Source: an uncultured Angelakisella sp.
Lineage (GTDB): Bacteria; Bacillota; Clostridia; Oscillospirales; Ruminococcaceae
Assembly: GCA_934524965.1 (NCBI GenBank)
Contig: CAKSYU010000002.1
Span: 1 to 64,000, forward strand
Length of the DNA: 64,000 nucleotides
Direction: 5' to 3'
Shown here: positions 25,666 to 33,065 of the stretch, piece after piece
Numbering within the stretch: position 1 is the first letter of the stretch
Layout: every line of letters starts with the position of its first letter
Program-made: the position numbers and the translations under genes
The notes under the pieces: model-generated
The model's database searches: none
The model's input: only the letters and a program-made list of their open reading frames with translations
What the model was told of the DNA's origin: nothing

Positions 25666-25863
25666 TCATTCCGCGTCCCGATCCGCCAAAAGCTCTAAAT
25701 TGAGAACTTCACAAAGGCGCAGAAGAATATCCAACGAGGGCTTTTTTCGCCCTTTCTCTATCTCGTTCATAAAGGGCTGGGAAATGCCGACAAGCTGCGC
25801 CAGCTTGTTCTGACTGTAACCCAGCTTGGTGCGCTTTTTGATAATGACTTCCTTATAATCCAT
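25666..25863 (-). CDS. XRE-family repressor (65 aa)
   Basis: The whole protein is one XRE helix-turn-helix domain: KLGYSQNKLAQLVGISQPFMNEIEKGRKKPSLDILLRLCEVL. The size is that of single-domain phage-like or autoregulatory repressors. GGAGGG lies before the ATG. It diverges from the gene at 25994 across a region with three copies of ATAGC-N5-GCTAT, one of them between its own -35 and -10, so self-repression is strongly suggested. Confidence 0.88.
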   Translation of the reverse strand: MDYKEVIIKKRTKLGYSQNKLAQLVGISQPFMNEIEKGRKKPSLDILLRLCEVLNLELLADRDAE

Positions 25864-25883
25864 GTCCGATCCCTCCTGTTTAC

Positions 25884-25912
25884 AGTATAGCCTTTGGCTA
25901 TTTGTATGTAAA
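25884..25912 (-). promoter_or_regulatory. Promoter of the XRE repressor
   Basis: Minus strand TTTACA (25907-25912), 17 bp, TATACT (25884-25889). Operator O1 (25887-25901) fills most of the spacer. Confidence 0.75.
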
Positions 25913-25971
25913 TTTATAGCTTTCAGCTATTGACAAAGGTGGTTAGCCACAATATAATAGCCACAGGCTAT
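25887..25971. promoter_or_regulatory. Three XRE operators ATAGC-N5-GCTAT
   Basis: O1 ATAGCCTTTGGCTAT (25887-25901), O2 ATAGCTTTCAGCTAT (25916-25930) and O3 ATAGCCACAGGCTAT (25957-25971) are 15-bp inverted repeats with identical outer half-sites. O1 lies within the minus promoter; O2 touches the -35 and O3 the -10 of the plus promoter. The centres are 29 and 41 bp apart. Confidence 0.85.
25930..25958 (+). promoter_or_regulatory. Promoter of the gene at 25994
   Basis: Perfect consensus TTGACA (25930-25935), 17 bp, TATAAT (25953-25958), bracketed by operators O2 and O3. Confidence 0.9.
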
Positions 25972-25993
25972 ATGTCAAACGGGAGGAAAATAT

Positions 25994-26272
25994 ATGCTGT
26001 TGATGGATTTGTACCACGGAGATCTGATGGGACAGCAAACGACCATGCCCCGCGGTTCCGAATTGGAACAGAGGGTACAGAAAATGTTGGCGCTGGAGGA
26101 AAAACTGAGGGAGGGAATTCCCACAGAAATGTTCGCCTTGGTAATGGAATATGGGGAATTACAGGCGGAATGTCAGGGGATCGCGGGCAGGGACGGCTTT
26201 TTACGCGGGATCAGTATGGGAATGCGGATCATGACAGAAGCAGAAATATTAGTCTCCCAAAATAGAGGGTGA
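25994..26272 (+). CDS. Small protein, possibly DUF6809-like
   Basis: 92 residues starting MLLMDLYHGDLMGQQ; the C-terminal half (ALVMEYGELQAECQ...FLRGISMGMRIMTE) resembles the pattern of small clostridial DUF6809-type proteins (LYxG near the start, then a GFxLGxxLM-type helix), a recollection not tested by search. It is helical and soluble. Function unknown. GGGAGG ribosome site. It is controlled by a perfect consensus promoter overlapped by XRE operators, so it should be strongly on when the repressor is off. Confidence 0.65.
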   Translation: MLLMDLYHGDLMGQQTTMPRGSELEQRVQKMLALEEKLREGIPTEMFALVMEYGELQAECQGIAGRDGFLRGISMGMRIMTEAEILVSQNRG

Positions 26273-26297
26273 CCTTCTGCCCAAAATGCGCTATTAT
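26269..26297 (+). promoter_or_regulatory. Promoter of the kinase-like gene
   Basis: GTGACC (26269-26274), 17 bp, TATTAT (26292-26297). The -35 overlaps the stop codon of the preceding gene. Confidence 0.6.
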
Positions 26298-26334
26298 TAA
26301 ATAGGAACAGCAAGATAGAAAGGGAGGCACCGGT

Positions 26335-26865
26335 ATGGCAGAAACATTAACAGTAAACGGCAAGCCGTGGCAGGTGGTGCGGCTGCTGGGGCATGGCAAG
26401 GGCGGGTACAGCTATCTGGTGACAGACGGTACACGGGAAGCGGTGCTCAAGCAGATCCACCATGAGCCGTGCGACTATTATCAATTCGGGGATAAGCTGC
26501 AAAGCGAGCTGCGGGATTACCGGCGGCTGGCGGCGGTGGGGATCCCGATGCCGGAGCTGCTGGCGTGGGATACCGCCGAGGAGCGGCTGCTGAAGGAATA
26601 CATTGCGGGCTGTACGGCGGCGGAGCTGGTGGCGGCGCGCCTGCTGCTGCCCTGTCACCGGCGGCAGGTGGAGGAAATGTGCCGGCTGCTGTATCCGGCG
26701 GGGCTGAATATCGACTACTACCCGACCAACTTTGTGCTGCGGGGCGGGCGGCTGTACTATGTGGATTACGAGTGCAACGAGTACCATGAGGAGTGGGATT
26801 TTGCGCACTGGGGCTGCCGCTACTGGAGCCGGACGGAGGAATTCCGGCAGGCATTTGGGGAGTAA
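26335..26865 (+). CDS. Small protein-kinase-like protein
   Basis: 176 residues, too short for a full kinase but with the core in order: a glycine-rich loop LLGHGKGGYSYLV (18-30), a lysine in the next strand (EAVLKQI, about K42), a hinge-like LKEYIAG, a catalytic-loop-like NIDYYPTNFVL and a metal-binding-like YYVDYECNEY. This is the compact kinase/aminoglycoside-phosphotransferase-like fold. The HRD histidine is replaced (NID). The substrate is unknown. GGGAGG ribosome site. Confidence 0.75.
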   Translation: MAETLTVNGKPWQVVRLLGHGKGGYSYLVTDGTREAVLKQIHHEPCDYYQFGDKLQSELRDYRRLAAVGIPMPELLAWDTAEERLLKEYIAGCTAAELVAARLLLPCHRRQVEEMCRLLYPAGLNIDYYPTNFVLRGGRLYYVDYECNEYHEEWDFAHWGCRYWSRTEEFRQAFGE

Positions 26866-26930
26866 GCGGAACGGATTTTTCCTTAATAAGCACCCAACCG
26901 AAAATTCATAGAACTTTAATAATTACCCCC

Positions 26931-26960
26931 TTGCGACGTACGGGGGAATACGGCTATACT
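26931..26960 (+). promoter_or_regulatory. Promoter of the MBOAT-DHHW operon
   Basis: TTGCGA (26931-26936), 18 bp, TATACT (26955-26960), about 100 bp before the first start codon. Confidence 0.65.
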
Positions 26961-26995
26961 AATAATATAGCTGGTTCCTGTTTTCGACAGAATGT

Positions 26996-27026
26996 GTCCC
27001 TAACGCCGGAAACGGGGGCTTTTTTA
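26996..27026 (+). terminator. Leader terminator or attenuator before the MBOAT gene
   Basis: GTCCCT pairs with GGGGGC (some G-U, a small bulge) and is followed by TTTTTT. It lies after the promoter and 33 bp before the MBOAT start, so it would stop transcripts inside the leader unless prevented. A smaller hairpin CTGT-TTTCG-ACAG precedes it (26978-26990). The stem is not strong, and it could instead be a late terminator of the kinase-like gene. Confidence 0.5.
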
Positions 27027-27058
27027 TTATCCTTTTTTATATTTTGGGGGAGGACGAG

Positions 27059-28504
27059 ATGGTATTTTCCAGCCTGCTGTTTGTGTTTCTTTTCCTGGCG
27101 CTGAACCTGGTCTCGCAGGCGGCGCTGCGCGGCGTGCGAAAAAAGAATATTGCCATGCTCATCTTCTCGATGGTGTTCTTCAGCTGGGCGGGTCCGCGGT
27201 ATGTGATACTGCTTCTGCTGGATACCGCCCTGTGCTGGTTCTTCGCCATTCGCATCGAGCGGGAACCGAAGCGCAAAAAGCTGCACCTTACGCTGTGCGT
27301 GGCGCTGGTGCTGCTGGTGCTGGGTATCTTCAAATACACCGGCTTCCTGCTGGAAAACCTGCAAAGCCTGTTTGGCGTGCCGGAGCTGATCCCGGAGATC
27401 GTGCTGCCCATCGGCATCTCGTTCTACACCTTCCAGCTGATCAGCTATGTGGTGGACGTGTACCGCGGCGAGGTGCAGGCACAGAAGAAATACTGGCTGC
27501 TGCTTTTGTACGCCAGCCTGTTCCACCAGTGCATTGCCGGCCCCATTGTGCGCTACCGCGACGTGGCGCATGACATTGATACCCGACGGGTACTGCCGGA
27601 GGAGGTGAGCCGCGGAGTGAGCCGCTTTACCGTGGGGCTTGCCAAAAAAGCGGTGCTGGCAAACTCGGTGGCGGTGCTTGCCGACCGTTGGCTGCCCATG
27701 ACGGCGGAGGGCATTGCCGCCGTTCCGACGGCGGGACTGTGGCTGGGCGGGCTGTGCTATATGCTACAGATCTATCTGGATTTTTCCGCCTATTCCGATA
27801 TGGCGATCGGCATGGGGCTGATGTGCGGTTTTCATTACAAAGAAAACTTCAACTATCCCTATATTGCCTCCTCCGTGACCGATTTTTGGCGGCGGTGGCA
27901 TATCTCACTTTCCACCTTCTTCCGCGATTATGTGTATATTCCGCTGGGCGGCAACCGGTGCAGCAGGGCGCGGCAGCTCCTCAATCTCTTTATTGTGTGG
28001 GGGCTGACGGGACTGTGGCACGGCGCTTCCTGGAACTACGTGCTGTGGGGGCTTTACTTTTTCCTGTTCCTTGCGGTAGAAAAATTCCTGCTGGGGGAGC
28101 GGCTGCAAAAAATCCCGTCGGCGGTGCGGCACATTGCCGTTCTTATCATCGTGTATTTCTGCTGGGTCATCTTCCGCTTCCGCGATGCGGCGGCGCTGGG
28201 CATGGCACTGCGGGGGCTTTTTGGCGGTGGAACTGCTGCCTCTGCCGGTATGACAGTGGGGCTGGCGCTCAAGAATAACATTTTCCTGCTGCTGGTATCC
28301 TGCATTGCCTGCACCCCGCTGACGGCGAAGCTGTGGCAGCGCTGGAAGGCGGCAGCCGACGGAAATGAGGTTTTTGCCGGCAACCGCCTGCTGCGGGGCG
28401 CCGCGGCGGTATGGGAAGCCGTCCACCCTGTCCTGTTGCTGCTGCTTGCCGCCATGGCGCTGGCGGGCGACAGCTATAATCCGTTCCTGTATTTCCAGTT
28501 CTGA
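27059..28504 (+). CDS. MBOAT family O-acyltransferase (AlgI/DltB-like)
   Basis: 481 residues with about 11 membrane helices. SFYTFQLISYVVDVYRGE, CYMLQIYLDFSAYSDMAIG, NFNYPYIASSVTDFWRRWHISLS-type segments, DYVYIPLGGNR and GLTGLWHGASWNYVLWG with the catalytic His near 321 are hallmarks of alginate O-acetylase AlgI relatives. It moves acyl groups across the membrane to an extracellular glycan or wall polymer. The start is ATG 27059 after GGGGGAGG. It forms an operon with the DHHW protein, the usual partner. Confidence 0.93.
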   Translation: MVFSSLLFVFLFLALNLVSQAALRGVRKKNIAMLIFSMVFFSWAGPRYVILLLLDTALCWFFAIRIEREPKRKKLHLTLCVALVLLVLGIFKYTGFLLENLQSLFGVPELIPEIVLPIGISFYTFQLISYVVDVYRGEVQAQKKYWLLLLYASLFHQCIAGPIVRYRDVAHDIDTRRVLPEEVSRGVSRFTVGLAKKAVLANSVAVLADRWLPMTAEGIAAVPTAGLWLGGLCYMLQIYLDFSAYSDMAIGMGLMCGFHYKENFNYPYIASSVTDFWRRWHISLSTFFRDYVYIPLGGNRCSRARQLLNLFIVWGLTGLWHGASWNYVLWGLYFFLFLAVEKFLLGERLQKIPSAVRHIAVLIIVYFCWVIFRFRDAAALGMALRGLFGGGTAASAGMTVGLALKNNIFLLLVSCIACTPLTAKLWQRWKAAADGNEVFAGNRLLRGAAAVWEAVHPVLLLLLAAMALAGDSYNPFLYFQF

Positions 28505-28520
28505 GGGGAGGCGAGCCGCA

Positions 28521-29837
28521 ATGAAACGAAACAATTGGCAAAGCAGAATCCGCCCCGTCAAGCTGGTGATCTTCTTTGGGGTGCTGGCAGCGCTGTGCGT
28601 TATCGGTATTTTTCTGCCCCGCCCTACCGAAAGCGAGATAGAAAAGCGAAAGCTGACCGAATTCCCCGCCCTTACCTGGCAGAGCTTCTGGGACGGAAGC
28701 TGGTTTTCCGGCATTGATACCTGGTACGCCGATACCTACCCGCTGCGGGAGGTTTTGATCGCCGGCAACAAAGCGGTGCAAAGCCTGTACGGAATCCGCA
28801 CCGATGTGATCGTCGGCGGAGAGAACCAGGGCGAGGATATCCCCAATATTGACGAAAGCAATGGCGAGTTGCCTACCCTGCCGCAGGATAATCCCGAGCA
28901 AAAGACCGACGAACCGCTGCCCGACGGCAATGTAAGCGCCGACGGCGAGATGATCAGCGGTATATTCGTCAGCGACAATGTGGGCTACGGTCTGTACTAC
29001 TTTGTGCAGAAAAATGCCGACTGGTACGCGGCGATCCTGAACGAGATGGATAAGCGGCTGGAGGGCAAAGCGCAGCTGTACAGTCTGATCGCCCCCATCA
29101 ACGGCGGTGTGCTGTTAAGCGACGCGCGGCAGCGGGAGCTGAATGTCAGCAACCAGCGGGAATCGATCCGGTATATTTATAGCCGTATGGCGGCGGATAT
29201 CAAAACAGTGGAGGTCTTTGACGCGCTGCGGGCGCATGTCGATGAATATATCTACTTCCACACCGACCATCACTGGACAGCACTGGGCGCCTACTATGCC
29301 TACACCCAATACGCTGCGGCGGCGGGTTTGACCCCGCACACGCTGGAGCAGTTTGAGCAGGTGGAATATCCCAACTTCCTTGGCACCTACTATTCCGTCA
29401 GCGAAATCACCTCGCTTGCCGCCAATCCCGATACCGTTATTGCCTATAAGCCGATGGGCACCAATAAAATGAAGATGACCATGGCGGACGGCGTGACATA
29501 CGATTGGTTTGTGGTGAACGATGTTACAAGCTACGGTAGCAGCATGAAGTATGGCACCTTTGCGGGCGGCGACCAGCCCTACAGCGTGGTGGAGAACCCC
29601 AATATTACCGACGGTTCGGCGTGCCTTGTCATCAAGGACAGCTACGGCAACGCGCTGATCCCCTATCTGGTAGATCACTACCAGTACCTGTACTGGGTGG
29701 ATTTCCGGCACTACAAAGGCTCGATATACGACCTTGTGGAGGAAAAGAACATCAAAGATGTCCTTGTACTGCAACAGATCTACAATACCGGCGACAGCGG
29801 CGCGCTGAAGAAATTGCAAGCCTTTGCCGAGCGTTAA
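28521..29837 (+). CDS. DHHW-family AlgX/AlgJ-like exported protein
   Basis: 438 residues: one N-terminal membrane helix (about 13-32), then an SGNH-hydrolase-like domain with FHTDHHWTALGAYYAY near 248 (the DHHW signature) and a C-terminal CLVIKDSYGNALIPYL, which supplies the serine-containing block. Such proteins take the acyl group delivered by the MBOAT partner and transfer it to the glycan outside. A polar linker at about 95-150 is rich in Asp, Glu and Pro. GGGGAGG ribosome site, 16 bp after the MBOAT stop. Confidence 0.9.
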   Translation: MKRNNWQSRIRPVKLVIFFGVLAALCVIGIFLPRPTESEIEKRKLTEFPALTWQSFWDGSWFSGIDTWYADTYPLREVLIAGNKAVQSLYGIRTDVIVGGENQGEDIPNIDESNGELPTLPQDNPEQKTDEPLPDGNVSADGEMISGIFVSDNVGYGLYYFVQKNADWYAAILNEMDKRLEGKAQLYSLIAPINGGVLLSDARQRELNVSNQRESIRYIYSRMAADIKTVEVFDALRAHVDEYIYFHTDHHWTALGAYYAYTQYAAAAGLTPHTLEQFEQVEYPNFLGTYYSVSEITSLAANPDTVIAYKPMGTNKMKMTMADGVTYDWFVVNDVTSYGSSMKYGTFAGGDQPYSVVENPNITDGSACLVIKDSYGNALIPYLVDHYQYLYWVDFRHYKGSIYDLVEEKNIKDVLVLQQIYNTGDSGALKKLQAFAER

Positions 29838-29847
29838 TGCAAAAATG

Positions 29848-29889
29848 AAAAACTCCCCCTGCAGTGGGAACGCTGCAGGGGGAGTTTTT
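29848..29889. terminator. Bidirectional terminator
   Basis: AAAAACTCCCCCTGCAG pairs perfectly with CTGCAGGGGGAGTTTTT across an 8-nt loop; it serves both the DHHW gene and the convergent flavoprotein gene. Confidence 0.95.
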
Positions 29890-29915
29890 ATAGCAGGTCG
29901 GATATGATGGGAAAA

Positions 29916-30320
29916 TCAATCGGTGATGGGGGTGAAAACATTGTCCTTGCTGGTTTCGGCAACGATATCGGTGAGATAGAAGGTCGCCTGAACTTGACCG
30001 GTCTCCTCATTATACAGCTTGCGCAGGCTGGGAGAGACCTCGAACATATGCGCCTGCACCTCGGGACGCATATCAAAATTGGCAACGCCCTTGACGCGGA
30101 TAAAGCTGCCGTCGGGGTTCATGGCGCAGATTTCCACATTGGGGTTTGCCTTGACCTGCTTATAGCTTTCCTTATGGGTGCCCATGCCGAAATACAGCTT
30201 ATCCTCAAAGATCATCATAAAGCCGAAGGGACGCACGCGGGGCTTGTCGCCATCGCAGCTGGCAAAGAAAAAGCCGTTGCACTCTTTGAGGTAATCATAG
30301 ATCTTCTGAATTTTGCTCAT
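29916..30320 (-). CDS. Pyridoxamine 5'-phosphate oxidase family protein
   Basis: 134 residues of the FMN split-barrel fold: IYDYLKECNGFFFASCDGDKPRVRPFGF, then KLYFGMGTHKESYKQVKANPNVEICAM and WIRVKG-like FIRVKGVANF. Small clostridial members of this kind usually bind FMN or F420-like cofactors; the substrate is unknown. AAGGAGG ribosome site. Its promoter region carries an AT-rich palindrome and AAAATGCA repeats. Confidence 0.88.
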   Translation of the reverse strand: MSKIQKIYDYLKECNGFFFASCDGDKPRVRPFGFMMIFEDKLYFGMGTHKESYKQVKANPNVEICAMNPDGSFIRVKGVANFDMRPEVQAHMFEVSPSLRKLYNEETGQVQATFYLTDIVAETSKDNVFTPITD

Positions 30321-30338
30321 TGTAAATTCCTCCTTAAT

Positions 30339-30361
30339 TTATATATGGATACCTTATATAA
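30339..30361. promoter_or_regulatory. AT-rich palindrome at the flavoprotein transcription start
   Basis: TTATATA-TGGATACC-TTATATAA is close to symmetric (GGATACC/GGTATCC core, ATATA arms) and lies between the -10 and the ribosome site of the flavoprotein gene, where a repressor would block elongation. No regulator is known. Confidence 0.4.
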
Positions 30362-30373
30362 AAGGCTATTTAT

Positions 30374-30402
30374 ATGGTAACACAAGAAAAAGGGTTCGTC
30401 AA
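30374..30402 (-). promoter_or_regulatory. Promoter of the flavoprotein gene
   Basis: Minus strand TTGACG (30397-30402), 17 bp, TACCAT (30374-30379). Confidence 0.7.
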
Positions 30403-30409
30403 TGCGAGT

Positions 30410-30608
30410 AAAATGCAGGAAACGATGACGGTAAAATGCACAAAATTATATTTTATGGGAAGCAAAATGTCCTCCATTCACGCACAGCGAACAAAATAAA
30501 AAGTTGGCTGTGGAAAACACTTTAGCTAAATGAAGGGCGGCTTGCAAAAATGAATCGTCAAAATGCACAAGTGAATGGGATTTTACCTTGCAAAGCGACG
30601 AAAATGCA
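30410..30608 (+). repeat. Four direct AAAATGCA octamers
   Basis: The octamer occurs at 30410-30417, 30433-30440, 30560-30567 and 30601-30608, always on the plus strand. Two lie just behind the flavoprotein promoter and two behind the livJ promoter. The 30321-30728 gap otherwise holds only these promoters and AT-rich sequence. Confidence 0.6.
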
Positions 30609-30620
30609 ATAAAAAAATAG

Positions 30621-30649
30621 TAGGCAAACGGGATTTCGGTTGCTATAAT
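30621..30649 (+). promoter_or_regulatory. livJHMGF promoter
   Basis: An extended -10 TGC-TATAAT (30641-30649) with a poor -35 (TAGGCA, 30621-30626) at 17 bp. About 80 bp of leader follow, including the near-palindrome GTACGCCTCCGGAGGTAC. Confidence 0.65.
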
Positions 30650-30728
30650 ACTACTAATATCTTCCCTTGGCGCACAACTGTACGCCTCCGGAGGTACAAT
30701 CCCAATATTCCATAAGGAGGAATAAACG

Positions 30729-31925
30729 ATGAAAAAACTGATCGCGATTCTGCTGTGCCTGGTCATGGTCGTTTCCATGGTAGCCTGCGGCGGCGAAAAG
30801 AATCCCACCCCCACCGATGAAAAAGTCATCACCATCGGTGTGTTTGAGCCCACCTCCGGTCAGAACGGCGCCGGCGGTAAAAAAGAGATCCTCGGCATTC
30901 AGTACGCCAATTCTCTGTATCCCACCGTTACCATTGGCGGCGAGGAGTACAAGATCGAGCTGACCTATGCCGATAACCAGTCCGATTCCGGTAAGGCGCC
31001 TACCGCTGCCCAGCAGCTCGTTTCCAAGGGCGTTACCGCTGTTCTGGGTACTTACGGTTCCAGCTGCGCCATCGCCGGCGGTCCCTACTTCGAGAGTGCC
31101 AAGATCCCCGCGATCGGCACCTCCTGCACCAACCCTCAGGTCACCCAGGGCAATGATTACTACTTCCGTGTCTGCTTCATCGATCCTTTCCAGAGCGTTG
31201 CCGATGCCCAGTTTGCTAAAAAGCAGGGCGTGACCAAGGCTGCCGTTATCACCGAAGCCGGTGACGACTACTCCGCCGGTCTGGGCACCTACTTTGTAAA
31301 GGCATTCGAGGCACTGGGCGGCGAGGTCGTTGAGGTCAACTTCCAGACCGGTGAGACCGACTTCTCCGGCACCATGGCAAGCCTGGCTTCTCAGGGCATC
31401 GAGGCGATCTTTGCCCCCACCTCCATCGAGACTGCTCCCTTCATTATCAAGCAGGCGCGTGAAGCCGGCATCAACGGCTGCATTCTCGCCTCCGATACCT
31501 GGGACGATGTTTCCATCATTCAGCGTGTTGTTGAGGCAGGCGCTTCCATTGACGGCGTTTACTTCTCCACCTTCTTCATCGAGGGCGACGATACCAACCC
31601 CGCTGCCAACGCCTTTGCCGAGGGCTTCAAGGCTTGGCTGAAGGAAGATTCCGCCCGCCTGACCGATAATTCCAACAGCGAGGAGATCTCCGCCGTGACC
31701 GCCTGCGGCTACGATGCTTACATGGCGATCTACTACGCGCTGGAGAAGGCACAGTCCACCGACGGTGCGACCCTGCGTGACGCGCTTGCCGCGCTGGATG
31801 TTCCCGGTCTGGTGACCGGCGACCTGAAGTTTGATGAGAACGGCGACGCTGTTAAGAGCTACGCCATCATCAAGACCGCCACCACCGAAGGCTTTGTATT
31901 TGCCGATTCCGTTGCCATTGAGTAA
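30729..31925 (+). CDS. livJ: Branched-chain amino-acid ABC transporter binding lipoprotein
   Basis: 398 residues. MKKLIAILLCLVMVVSMVAC is a lipoprotein signal; the type I periplasmic-binding fold follows (ITIGVFEPTSGQNGAGGKKEILGIQYAN, AVLGTYGSSCAIAGGPYFE, TDFSGTMASLASQGIEAIFAP). Family members bind Leu, Ile, Val or related compounds; exact specificity is not readable. TAAGGAGGAATAA ribosome site. First gene of a complete liv operon; codon use is strongly biased, in line with high expression. Confidence 0.93.
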   Translation: MKKLIAILLCLVMVVSMVACGGEKNPTPTDEKVITIGVFEPTSGQNGAGGKKEILGIQYANSLYPTVTIGGEEYKIELTYADNQSDSGKAPTAAQQLVSKGVTAVLGTYGSSCAIAGGPYFESAKIPAIGTSCTNPQVTQGNDYYFRVCFIDPFQSVADAQFAKKQGVTKAAVITEAGDDYSAGLGTYFVKAFEALGGEVVEVNFQTGETDFSGTMASLASQGIEAIFAPTSIETAPFIIKQAREAGINGCILASDTWDDVSIIQRVVEAGASIDGVYFSTFFIEGDDTNPAANAFAEGFKAWLKEDSARLTDNSNSEEISAVTACGYDAYMAIYYALEKAQSTDGATLRDALAALDVPGLVTGDLKFDENGDAVKSYAIIKTATTEGFVFADSVAIE

Positions 31926-31976
31926 TAAATGAGCAGATAAAAGTTCCTACAGCAATGATGTAAAAGCTACGGCTGC

Positions 31977-32012
31977 GCGGCGAGGGAGACCCCACGGGGT
32001 TTCCCCCGCTGC
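31977..32012 (+). other. Intergenic hairpin 1, livJ-livH
   Basis: GCGGCGAGGGAGACCCC pairs with GGGGTTTCCCCCGCTGC around a 2-nt loop. There is no T-run, so it is probably a barrier to 3' exonucleases that stabilises the livJ part of the message. Confidence 0.6.
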
Positions 32013-32060
32013 GCTTGCCGCCATTTTAGCAGACAATATGGTGCGGCGTTCTTTGCGGGG

Positions 32061-32086
32061 GCTTTGACCCGAAAACGGGTGAAAGC
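32061..32086 (+). other. Intergenic hairpin 2, livJ-livH
   Basis: GCTTTGACCCG-AAAA-CGGGTGAAAGC: 10 paired bases interrupted by one G-G mismatch. Second structure in the 228-bp gap between the binding protein and the permease. Confidence 0.6.
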
Positions 32087-32153
32087 CACGGCAAAGGGAG
32101 CCGCAGCACCTAAGACCTTTCCGGCATATCCTTTTTATAACGGAGGCAGTTCT

Positions 32154-33062
32154 ATGCATGACTTTACCTACTACGCCCAAATATTGATCTCCGGCTTGAC
32201 CATCGGCAGCCTATACGCGCTTATCGCCATCGGCTACACCATGGTTTACGGTATCCTGCGGCTGATCAACTTCGCCCACGGCGATATGTTCATGGTCGCG
32301 GGCTTCATTATGATCTACATTACCAGCTGGAGCAGCGGTTTTCTGGGCGCCGGCAGCATTGCCGTCGGCTTGATCCTTACCCTAATCCTGACGGTGGTGC
32401 TGGGCGTGATGATAGAAAAGGTGGCATACAAGCCGCTGCGTTCCGCCCCCAGAATGTCGGTTATGATCTCCGCCATCGGTGTTTCCTATCTTTTGCAGAA
32501 CCTTTCCACCTATGTCACCGGCGGTCTGGCGCAGGCGTACCCCAATATTCCGTGGCTGCGTACCGAAATTCAGATTGGATCGATCACCGTGCGCCGGCTG
32601 GCGATTCTGACCCCCGTACTGACCATTCTGCTGGTCGTCGGGCTGGTACTCATCATCAAGCATACCAAGATGGGCATGGCGATGCGTGCAGTAGCGAAGG
32701 ACTTTGACACCGCGCAGCTCATGGGGATCCGCATCGACCGCGTTATCTCCATTACCTTTGTCATCGGTTCGTTCCTCGCGGCGGTCGGCTCCATTCTTTA
32801 CTTCAGCTATATCGGACAGGTCAGCCCTACCATCGGCGCTATGCCCGGTCTTAAATCCTTTGTCGCGGCGGTGTTCGGCGGCATCGGCTCGGTGCCCGGC
32901 GCAGTGATCGGTTCCTACATCATCGGCATCTGCGAAACATTTATCAAGTCCAATCAGGATATTTCCATTTTCAGCAATGCCTTTACCTTTGCACTGCTGA
33001 TCATTATCCTCCTTATTAAGCCTAACGGCTTGTTCGGAGAGAAACTGAAGGAGAAGGTGTAA
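32154..33062 (+). CDS. livH: Branched-chain amino-acid ABC permease LivH
   Basis: 302 residues, eight or so membrane helices. LISGLTIGSLYALIAIGYTMVYGILRLINFAHGD-type N-terminus and the cytoplasmic loop MAMRAVAKDFDTAQLMGIRIDR (EAA-like ATPase contact) define LivH. The start is ATG 32154, after CGGAGG; the in-frame TTG at 32064 lies in the intergenic hairpins and has no ribosome site. Confidence 0.93.
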   Translation: MHDFTYYAQILISGLTIGSLYALIAIGYTMVYGILRLINFAHGDMFMVAGFIMIYITSWSSGFLGAGSIAVGLILTLILTVVLGVMIEKVAYKPLRSAPRMSVMISAIGVSYLLQNLSTYVTGGLAQAYPNIPWLRTEIQIGSITVRRLAILTPVLTILLVVGLVLIIKHTKMGMAMRAVAKDFDTAQLMGIRIDRVISITFVIGSFLAAVGSILYFSYIGQVSPTIGAMPGLKSFVAAVFGGIGSVPGAVIGSYIIGICETFIKSNQDISIFSNAFTFALLIIILLIKPNGLFGEKLKEKV

Positions 33063-33065
33063 AAG

